Source: an uncultured Bacilli bacterium (GTDB taxonomy: Bacteria > Bacillota_I > Bacilli_A > RF39 > UBA660). From it: a stretch of 7,016 nt of DNA. Made by a program: the position numbers and the translations under genes. Shown piece after piece: positions 1-6,900 of this stretch (the first letter of the stretch is position 1; every line of letters starts with the position of its first letter). A model generated the notes under the pieces. The model searched no databases. It saw only the letters and a program-made list of their open reading frames with translations, and had not been told where the DNA came from. The stretch is from contig CANQCH010000059.1 in NCBI GenBank assembly GCA_947589165.1, positions 1 to 7,016 on the forward strand. The letters run 5' to 3'.

Positions 1-44
1 AAAAAAAAAAAAAAAAAAGTCAATTGACTTTTTCCAAATTGACT
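1..44 (-). terminator. Rho-independent terminator of the ftsA-ftsZ operon
   Basis: Read on the minus strand, an 8-bp perfect stem (AGTCAATT at 44-37 pairing with AATTGACT at 25-18) with an 11-nt loop begins 9 nt after the ftsZ stop. It runs straight into an uninterrupted T tract of at least 17 that reaches the window edge. A second, mutually exclusive fold exists: positions 14-33 form a perfect 20-bp palindrome centred on CAATTG. Either hairpin places a stem directly before the T run. On the plus strand the palindrome is followed by only five T, so activity in that direction would be weak. Confidence 0.82.
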
Positions 45-53
45 AAAATTACT

Positions 54-1115
54 TTAAAAATTATTGTCACTTCTTAAAAATGGTGGTATTTCATATTCTT
101 CATTTGCTGTTACGGGTGTTTTCCGTTTGGGAATTTCTTCATCACTAAATAAAGCTTCTTCCCCAACTTGTTCATCAAAACCAGTCGCAATAACCGTTAC
201 AATAACTTCATCGTTTAAGTTTCCATTTTTGATGGCGCCAAAAATTATGTTAATATCTGAATTAGCGGCTTCCCGAACCGTTTCAACTGCATCTTCAATT
301 TCAAATAAAGTTAAGTTATTACCACCCGTGACATTGACAATAGCATTCTTGGCCCCTTCAATTGTAGCTTCCAGTAAACTATTAGCAACCGCTTGACGAG
401 CAGCTTCAATGGCCCGATTTTCGCCAGCCTTGCAACCAATACCAATAATGGCCGTACCTGATTTTTCCATCACAGTTTTAACATCGGCAAAGTCAAGGTT
501 AATAACACCGGTGACAGCGATTAAATCAGAGATGGATTGTACACCCCGGTGTAAAACATTATCAACTTCTTTAAAGGCATCATCGAAACTAGTTGTTTTA
601 TCAATAATATCTTTTAATCGATCGTTAGGAATAACGATTAAGGTATCAACATGTTTTCTTAAATCTTCTAAACCAACTAAAGCATTTTCCATTCTTCTTT
701 TACCTTCAAAACGGAAAGGCTTAGTAACAATAGCAACCGTTAAGGCTCCTTGTTCTTGGGCAATTTCGGCGATAATTGGGGCCGCACCTGTTCCCGTACC
801 ACCACCTAAGCCACAAGCGACAAAGACCATATCAGCACCACTACAAGCTTCTTCTAATTCTTTTTTATTTTCTAATGCAGCCGCCCGACCAACTTCGGGA
901 TTAGCTCCAGCACCAAGGCCACCAGTAATATCTTTACCTATTTGAATTTTATTTTGACACAAAGAAGCATTCAAAACTTGGGCATCGGTATTGACGATAT
1001 AAAATTCTACGCTTTTAACGCCTTCTTGAATCATGCGGTTAACAGCATTACAACCGCCACCTCCGACTCCTATTACTTTAATTTTTGCTACTTGATCCAT
1101 TTGTAATCCATTCAT
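54..1115 (-). CDS. ftsZ: Cell division protein FtsZ (tubulin-like GTPase)
   Basis: FtsZ polymerises with GTP into the cytoplasmic Z ring that organises the septum. The 353-residue product is full length and has every expected landmark. The nucleotide-binding N-terminus has GVGGGGCN at residues 16-23. The tubulin signature GGGTGTG is at 104-110. The T7 synergy loop NLDFAD (206-211) keeps the catalytic Asp pair D208 and D211. The C-terminal conserved peptide YEIPPFLR (341-348) is the docking site for FtsA and other partners. The linker between the globular core (ending near residue 315) and this peptide is only about 25 residues, shorter than in Bacillus subtilis as I recall it. The start at 1115 is chosen because AAGGAG lies 7 nt upstream; the next Met (residue 6) has no such site. 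It is the last gene of the ftsA-ftsZ operon, 11 bp after ftsA, with a terminator right behind it. Residue C22 replaces the Asn seen in B. subtilis. Identification is secure. Confidence 0.98.
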   Translation of the reverse strand: MNGLQMDQVAKIKVIGVGGGGCNAVNRMIQEGVKSVEFYIVNTDAQVLNASLCQNKIQIGKDITGGLGAGANPEVGRAAALENKKELEEACSGADMVFVACGLGGGTGTGAAPIIAEIAQEQGALTVAIVTKPFRFEGKRRMENALVGLEDLRKHVDTLIVIPNDRLKDIIDKTTSFDDAFKEVDNVLHRGVQSISDLIAVTGVINLDFADVKTVMEKSGTAIIGIGCKAGENRAIEAARQAVANSLLEATIEGAKNAIVNVTGGNNLTLFEIEDAVETVREAANSDINIIFGAIKNGNLNDEVIVTVIATGFDEQVGEEALFSDEEIPKRKTPVTANEEYEIPPFLRSDNNF

Positions 1116-1122
1116 TTTTTCT

Positions 1123-1128
1123 CTCCTT
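1123..1128 (-). promoter_or_regulatory. Ribosome binding site of ftsZ overlapping the ftsA stop
   Basis: AAGGAG on the minus strand lies 7 nt before the ftsZ ATG. Its first two bases are the last two of the ftsA TAA stop (1127-1129). A ribosome finishing ftsA would therefore sit on the ftsZ initiation site, which suggests translational coupling and a tuned FtsA:FtsZ ratio. It also decides the ftsZ start. Confidence 0.9.
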
Positions 1129-2362
1129 AATTATCAAAAAAGTATCCAAATATTTTTCCTAATATCGAATTTTCATTTATATTTATTTTTTTATAGCCGC
1201 TTAATTCTTCTTGTTCTTCAATTGAAAAAATAGAAAAATCCCGATTTCTTAATCTTAACCGACTATCATAATACTTAATTAAACCCACCGCGGTGGAATA
1301 TTTATTATTGCGAGCCCCGATTTCCGTTATTTCGCCAAGATAAACATTATGAAAAATTTGTTCAGCTAAATCTTTAAATTCACCGATTTCGGTAACTCCC
1401 CCTACAATCATTATATAACTTATTTCTTTGTTTGTTAAGAGATTTATTTGCTTTTTTGCTAAATTTAATATTTCACTTAACCGCGCCATTACGATTTCAC
1501 TCGCATCATATTGATTAACTTTAATCTTTTCACCATTAATGTTTTCACAGACAATAGCTTCATTGGGAATAGCTAAATTTTTATCGGCCAAAGCCATCGT
1601 CTCTTTAATATAACGGGCATCAGTCGGATTTAATTTATAAACATAACTAATATCTTTATCAATATTGATGCCACCCATATCAATTACCGCACTATTAGTT
1701 AATAAACCGCGATTAAAGATTGATACTTCCATTTTCGTAGCCCCAATATTTATAACAGCCCCAACTTCATTCTCGTTGACTCGATCTTTAAATTGATAAA
1801 AATCACCTAAAGCCCCTAAGGCAACATCAACAACTTTAACATTTATTTTAGCAAGGCAATTTACAATGGTAGCCACATTTTTACGGGGTACCGTAATTGT
1901 TACCGCCTTAACCGCCAGTTTTTCGGCTTTTCGCCCCAAGGGATTTTCAACTACTTCATCATCATTAATACGAAATTTATTCGGCAAAATACTAACAATT
2001 TCTAAACCATCTGGAATTTTTTTATATACCGAATTTTGTAAAACACTCATAATATCATTACCCGTAATAGCCTCTTCGGGATTTAGGCTAATAGCCCCTT
2101 CCATTAAATAATAATCTGCCCCTAAACTAGGAACACTGACAATTACTTTATTAATTTTTAAACCGAGCGTTTCTTCTGCTTTTTTAAAAACTTCTTTTAA
2201 ACTTTCAATGGCGCTTTCCGGATTAACAATATAACCCTTTTTTACGCCCCGGGAGACAACATCAACACATGCTAAAATATTAAGCTTATTCCGCACCATT
2301 TCGCCAACAACAAGCTTAATAAATGCTCCACCAATGTCTAAACTAGCTATTATTTTTCGCAT
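1127..2362 (-). CDS. ftsA: Cell division protein FtsA (actin-like FtsZ membrane anchor)
   Basis: FtsA tethers FtsZ filaments to the membrane and recruits later division proteins. The 411-residue product has the actin/Hsp70-type fold pattern: a phosphate-1 segment SLDIGGAFIK (7-16), an FtsA-specific 1C region (about 85-160), a phosphate-2 segment NIGATKMEV (206-214), a GG-x-KDIS stretch (230-239), an adenosine-type IVGG (319-322), and the family motif IGARNNKYSTAVGL (348-361). The last 14 residues (398-411, ILGKIFGYFF) form a likely amphipathic membrane-targeting helix. The start is supported by AAAGGGAG at 2369-2376, 6 nt upstream. It is first in the operon with ftsZ and is read from its own promoter. 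Oddity: both phosphate loops are eroded. The usual phosphate-2 DIGGG is NIGAT, losing the Asp and two Gly. The order next to ftsZ, the length and the C-terminal helix still make FtsA the clear call over PilM or MreB. Confidence 0.96.
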   Translation of the reverse strand: MRKIIASLDIGGAFIKLVVGEMVRNKLNILACVDVVSRGVKKGYIVNPESAIESLKEVFKKAEETLGLKINKVIVSVPSLGADYYLMEGAISLNPEEAITGNDIMSVLQNSVYKKIPDGLEIVSILPNKFRINDDEVVENPLGRKAEKLAVKAVTITVPRKNVATIVNCLAKINVKVVDVALGALGDFYQFKDRVNENEVGAVINIGATKMEVSIFNRGLLTNSAVIDMGGINIDKDISYVYKLNPTDARYIKETMALADKNLAIPNEAIVCENINGEKIKVNQYDASEIVMARLSEILNLAKKQINLLTNKEISYIMIVGGVTEIGEFKDLAEQIFHNVYLGEITEIGARNNKYSTAVGLIKYYDSRLRLRNRDFSIFSIEEQEELSGYKKININENSILGKIFGYFFDN

Positions 2363-2389
2363 TTTTGACTCCCTTTATCTTCATTTCAT

Positions 2390-2418
2390 ATTATAACTAA
2401 AAAGTTTATCTTCTGCAA
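2390..2418 (-). promoter_or_regulatory. Sigma-A-type promoter for ftsA-ftsZ
   Basis: On the minus strand a perfect TATAAT -10 box (2395-2390) lies 17 nt downstream of TTGCAG (2418-2413). The latter matches the -35 consensus at its first three bases only. Transcription would start near 2383, leaving a leader of about 20 nt with the ribosome binding site AAAGGGAG (2376-2369) before the ATG. The -10 and spacing are strong and the -35 weak, so moderate expression or activator help is plausible. Confidence 0.68.
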
Positions 2419-2438
2419 GTTATTTATATTGAAAGTAC

Positions 2439-2450
2439 AAGTAATTACTT
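2439..2450. repeat. Perfect 12-bp palindrome between divergent promoters, possible operator
   Basis: AAGTAATTACTT reads the same on both strands. A further AAGTA half-site (2433-2437) precedes it in direct orientation. It ends 7 bp before the -35 box of the serine hydrolase promoter and begins 20 bp upstream of the ftsA -35 box. This would suit a dimeric regulator acting on one or both promoters. In AT-rich DNA such a palindrome can arise by chance, so the regulatory role is only a suggestion. Confidence 0.35.
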
Positions 2451-2457
2451 AAAAAAA

Positions 2458-2486
2458 TTGACAAAATACGTCTTTTTTACTATAAT
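2458..2486 (+). promoter_or_regulatory. Consensus sigma-A promoter of the serine hydrolase gene
   Basis: TTGACA (2458-2463) and TATAAT (2481-2486) match the consensus at all twelve positions and are separated by the optimal 17 nt. Transcription should start near 2493, giving a leader of about 20 nt. This is the best promoter in the window and predicts strong basal transcription unless a repressor acts, for example at the palindrome just upstream. Confidence 0.9.
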
Positions 2487-2498
2487 TTTCATACGGTT

Positions 2499-2508
2499 AA
2501 GAAGGTGA
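2499..2508 (+). promoter_or_regulatory. Extended ribosome binding site of the serine hydrolase gene
   Basis: AAGAAGGTGA differs from the full anti-16S complement AAGGAGGTGA at one base and ends 4 nt before the ATG at 2513. It fixes the start codon; the next in-frame Met (residue 15) has nothing comparable. Confidence 0.85.
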
Positions 2509-2512
2509 CATT

Positions 2513-3961
2513 ATGAATTTAACAGACAAATTAAACTTTTATATTAATGAATTAATGAAAAATCAAAATACTACTAGTGATCCTTTATTACAAAATCTAG
2601 TTTCCTATCAGGAATATCAAGCTTTATTACAACCAGTCATAAATGCCTTAGAACAAAATCCCGATGCGGATTACGAAACTTTAAAACAAATTTTATATCG
2701 CCAAAGTGGGCTTCGGGAAATGATTATTGATTTTGTCCAAAATAAAAAACTAACCGCCGGCTTAGTTTTAGACTTTGGCTCTTTTGATAGTCAAAATGAA
2801 ATCATCGCAGGCTCTAAGCAAGAATATGCTATTCTCAATAACAAAAAAATTAATATTCCGCAAAAGATGACCTATGATACCATTTTTGACTTAGCTTCAA
2901 CAAGTAAAATATTTACTACTTTAGCTATTTTAAAACTAATGGAAGAAAATTATTTAGATTTATTTGACCCAATAGTTAAATACGTTCCCGAATTTAGTGA
3001 TTTAGCTAATACGACTATCTTTGATTTATTAAAATTTAAAGTACATATTAAAACAAAAGTCCGAATTGATACCGCTAAAACGAAAGAAGAAGCCGAAAAG
3101 ATTTTATTCTCTGCTTATATTTATCCTGAACAAGAATTACATAATAGTTATACGGATATTGGAGCGATGATTTTAAGATACGTCGTAGAAAGAATTACGG
3201 CCTTACCATTTAGTCAATATATTACTGAAACTATATTAAAACCCTTAAATATGAATGATACCTATTTAAATGTTCCGGCTGAAAAAATTGACCGGGTCGC
3301 TAACGAAAATTTCTCTATGCAAATTAATTGTACCGGAGATTTAATCGAAAGAACTGACAATGTTCCCGGTACTGTTAATGATCCGAAAGCTTTAGCTATT
3401 GGGGCAAGTTATGGTATTGCTCCCGGACATGCAGGTTTTTTCTCTACTACTCATGATATGATTACTTTAGGTAATGCTTTAATTAACTATACACTTTTAA
3501 AAAAAGAAACCGTTTTTAATATGAGCGAAAATGTTACGGGGCATGCAATGGCTAACAAGTATAGTTATTATTACGGTTCTTTAGTTTATTGTAAACAACC
3601 AGATAATTTAAAATTGGGTGTTTATCATAAATTATCAGGAAAAGCTTTCATGTCCCCCGGTTATGCGGGAACTTCCCTTTATGTCGATCCATTAAATCAA
3701 ATTTGTTTATTTTTAGGTTCTAACCGATTACATAACCGAATATACGATATTCATAAAAATTGTATCAGCAATATTCATACTAAATTAGATACTGGTAAAC
3801 AAATTTATATTTTACCTAATGGCGCTGAAGAAATTGTTAGTCTTGATTATACGAAGAAAAAAGAATTAGTAATTCAAAAAGCATTAGACTTAGCTTTACA
3901 ATATAAACTATTAAAACAACTTTATCCCGATGTAGCACTAACTAGAACTAAAAAGATATAA
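2513..3961 (+). CDS. Cytosolic serine hydrolase, class C beta-lactamase/PBP-like family
   Basis: The 482-residue protein belongs to the large beta-lactamase-related family (Pfam PF00144), which includes AmpC, DD-peptidases and esterases; the substrate here is unknown. Residues 1-85 are a polar, helix-like N-terminal extension with no signal peptide or membrane segment. The SxxK nucleophile motif is S129-T-S-K132 inside DLASTSKIFTTLAILKL. The Tyr motif is Y213-T-D215 followed by the usual PLNMNDT (244-250). The stretch GHAGFFSTTHDM (305-316) matches the family GHAGLFST signature. The third motif, normally His/Lys-Thr-Gly before FTGTS, reads S381-P-G383 before YAGTSLYVDP, so the usual basic residue is absent. 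The C-terminus (about 430-482) is a charged helical tail. It diverges from ftsA with its own consensus promoter and ends in a shared terminator, so it is monocistronic. Without export it is unlikely to be a wall DD-peptidase; an intracellular esterase, amidase or non-catalytic relative is possible. Confidence 0.88.
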   Translation: MNLTDKLNFYINELMKNQNTTSDPLLQNLVSYQEYQALLQPVINALEQNPDADYETLKQILYRQSGLREMIIDFVQNKKLTAGLVLDFGSFDSQNEIIAGSKQEYAILNNKKINIPQKMTYDTIFDLASTSKIFTTLAILKLMEENYLDLFDPIVKYVPEFSDLANTTIFDLLKFKVHIKTKVRIDTAKTKEEAEKILFSAYIYPEQELHNSYTDIGAMILRYVVERITALPFSQYITETILKPLNMNDTYLNVPAEKIDRVANENFSMQINCTGDLIERTDNVPGTVNDPKALAIGASYGIAPGHAGFFSTTHDMITLGNALINYTLLKKETVFNMSENVTGHAMANKYSYYYGSLVYCKQPDNLKLGVYHKLSGKAFMSPGYAGTSLYVDPLNQICLFLGSNRLHNRIYDIHKNCISNIHTKLDTGKQIYILPNGAEEIVSLDYTKKKELVIQKALDLALQYKLLKQLYPDVALTRTKKI

Positions 3962-3994
3962 AAAAATTTTGAATGAATTTTCAAAATTTTTTTT
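3961..3994. terminator. Bidirectional hairpin terminator between convergent genes
   Basis: A 13-bp perfect stem (3961-3973 with 3980-3992) and a 6-nt loop are followed on the plus strand by a T8 run (3987-3994, partly in the stem). On the minus strand the other arm supplies a T6 run. It starts at the last base of the hydrolase stop codon and reaches the first bases of the repeat-protein stop (3993-3995), so the two convergent genes share it. The stem has only one G-C pair, so stability is modest. Confidence 0.75.
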
Positions 3995-6900
3995 ATTGAC
4001 CAAATTTATACCAAACGAGCAGTTCATCTTTGTTTTCCGGATTAGGTATATTGGCATAATTTTTCGCTATTTCTTCTTTAGTTAAAGCCCTGTCAAAAAC
4101 TAAAGCATCACTAAAGGTGGTATAACTATAAGAACCATCCAAACCACCTGTATGACTAGGATTAGCTCCTAGAGCAATAAAAGCTAGACTTGGTTTTATT
4201 TGGCCACTTACACTACTACTAGCATCTTCTTCTCCATTAACATAAACTTTTATATTTGCACCATCATAGGTTCCGACTATCGTATACCATTTATTAGCTT
4301 CGATAATCGTCCTATCATATCCTGGGCCATAATAGTTGGGCGAATTCTTTTCTAGGATATATTGAGCAAATGCTAGTTTACCATCAGACATTGCGCAACC
4401 GCCACCCGCAGCATCCCAATTGCCCATAAATTCTTGAGTACCATCTAAACTATTAAATTTAACTCGTATCACAAAGGATAATGAATCGCCAAAATCATAA
4501 TTAGTTAATCCCATATTAATATAACCATTTTTACTTGCATCACTTGTGGTATATCCTTCACTACTTTTACTTACGGAATAATCTAGACCATTATTTCCAT
4601 TGCCACTTAAATCTTCTATAACATTTTTTACTAAAGTTATTTTGGCATAACCATTGCCAGTATGGCCTGTTTCTGTACTTCCATTTGGGCTCGGCATTTT
4701 CGTATTGCCCGCGAGCATAAATGGGGTCGAAAATTTCTTTCCACTATAATGAACTGGTTGGCCGGTATGGGTTATTTTATCACTAGTTGATGAACTACTT
4801 ATGGCATCACAGCCATAATAGCCAGAGATAAATGATGAACCACCGCCGGCATTGCCACCATGACCTATTTGTCCTGCATAATAACCATTACCTGGTGTAC
4901 AAGTAGCATAATAAGAAGTTCCAAAAGTATAAGCTTGTTGGGTTGCACCTTTTCCAGCATAATATGTTGGATTGTCATCTTGACCAACACCATCAAGTCC
5001 ATTTAAAGTACCACCATCTCCGGCATTGCCTATTGATGCAGCGCCGCCACCACCGGCTGCAACGATGATTCTTGATTTTAAACCTTCAAAATTATCCCAT
5101 TCACCACCTTGAAGTCGTACATCAGTGGCGCCACCGCCACCAGCACAAGATCCATCTCTAGAACCATTAAAAGCATGATTGGGATTTGACGCTAGACAAC
5201 TTCCCGTTGTATAACTTGGATATTCACCGACGTATACATATAATTTTTCATCTTTGACTAATTTTATTATTCCTTTGGCATACGCACCTTTGCCAGCTAT
5301 GGAAGTAGCCCTTCTACTACCACCACTGGCTCCCCATAGTTCAATTTGATAATAACCATTTTCTGGGGTTATAAATTCTTGATAATTACCTGTAAATGGA
5401 TAATAAATATTTTCTTCATCAAACGTTGGAATATTATCACTACCTAATTTCCAACCTAGTAGACCCATACCATTTATTTCTTTTAAGGATGTGCCTAAAT
5501 TTATAGTTGCTAAATTGTTATTTAAGGTATTAACAAAATTTTGGGTTTGCATTTGGGTATAATCCATTCCTGTTGCAACTTCTCCTTGACTAGAAGCTGT
5601 AATTCCTGTACCAGTTCGATAGTATGTATTAGTTATTGTAAAATTTTCGGCTGGGGGTAAATAACCTACGCCTTTTTTATCGACTCCATCTAATTCTCCT
5701 AAATTATAGGCATTATTAATATAAACCGTGCGGTGAGAATTAGCATTTGCCCCCATAACGAAACCATTAGTATACCAACCACCTTTAGAATCGGGATTAG
5801 TATATATTTTACCAACATTATAAGAATTTATTATATAAGTATTTGTATAGTCGTATGAGTCTGCTAATATTCCCGAAGCTGTATTATTATTAGCTGTCGA
5901 TTTATTTAAAACATTACCAGCATTATAACTATTTATAATGAAAGCACTACTACTATAATTGACGCCTAATAATCCCCCTGTTACATATTTACATTTATCA
6001 GTTGGGCTGCCAATTACATCACCAATATTATAACTTTTATTAACTATTAAATTACCATAGCTTAAACCTACTAAGCCACCGGCAAACTTTGTACCTTCTG
6101 TTTGACAATTTATAGTTACAGAACCTTCATTATGAGAATTTATTATAGTAGTTGAATTAGTTGCATCGCCATCTCTACCTAATAATCCTCCAGCATGATT
6201 ACCTTTTTCATTGGTTATAATGCCATAATTTTGTGAGCTATCAATTAATGTTGTTCCCGCATTATTACCAATAAAACCACCTGTATTATTACCATTGGAA
6301 ATATTACCATAATTTTTAGAATTTTTAATAACATTATTATATCCTGCCGATCCAACAAAGCCACCTATGCTTTGAGTCCCTGCACTTCCTAATATATTTA
6401 CATTATTCTGACAATTAATTATAGAAAAATTATGACCCGCGCCAGAAAAGCCACCGGCTTCTACACTTATACTAGATGTTATATTACCACTAATAGTTAA
6501 ATTATTTATTTTGGCATTAATTATAAATCCAAATAATCCTATAAAGCCATTTAGATTATTATTTATATATAAGTTATCTATTTTTTTATTTTGACCATCA
6601 AAAGTTCCTTGAAAGGAATTTTCTTCGGAATTACCTATTGGAATAAAACCACTTCCTTCGGTGTTCGTTAATTCATCTATTAAAGTTTCATCTTGATTGT
6701 TTTTATTGATATCGCCATAATCTCTTCGATAGGCATTTTCATAATCACTAGGATTATGAAAATCTAGATCCTTTTCTAAGGTAAAGATTTTACCAGCATA
6801 GTTTTCCCCATCATTTACTTCATTGGCTAAATCGACTAGATCTTCTATTACTCTTATCCGATATGGACTTTCTTCGGTTCCTAATTCTTCTAAGTCAAAA

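Noticed and set aside
64..945. Two plus-strand open frames (64-396 and 409-945) antisense to ftsZ
   Set aside because: They are mirror frames of a securely identified FtsZ. Their translations are low-complexity Ser/Pro/Ala-rich with no recognisable domain, and I saw no supporting promoter or ribosome binding site.
1098..1100. Alternative ftsZ start at Met6
   Set aside because: The AAGGAG site would lie 22 nt upstream, too far, while it is 7 nt from the first ATG.
1866..2111. Plus-strand open frame of 81 codons antisense to ftsA
   Set aside because: It is a shadow of the ftsA codon pattern, with no recognisable domain and no independent expression signals seen.
2513..3961. Calling the hydrolase a beta-lactamase resistance gene
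   Set aside because: There is no signal peptide, the third catalytic motif is altered, and the similarity is to the broad PF00144 family rather than to AmpC-type enzymes.
5754..5756. ATG at 5756 as the start of the repeat protein
   Set aside because: There is no ribosome binding site upstream, the frame stays open for 420 codons to the window edge, and the upstream codons encode the same repeat pattern.
5610..6539. CRISPR-like or tandem DNA repeat, suggested by recurring ATTATAA-type strings
   Set aside because: Spacing and sequence vary, the recurrence follows the protein motif I-N-S-Y-N-x-G in frame, and there are no identical direct repeats with unique spacers.
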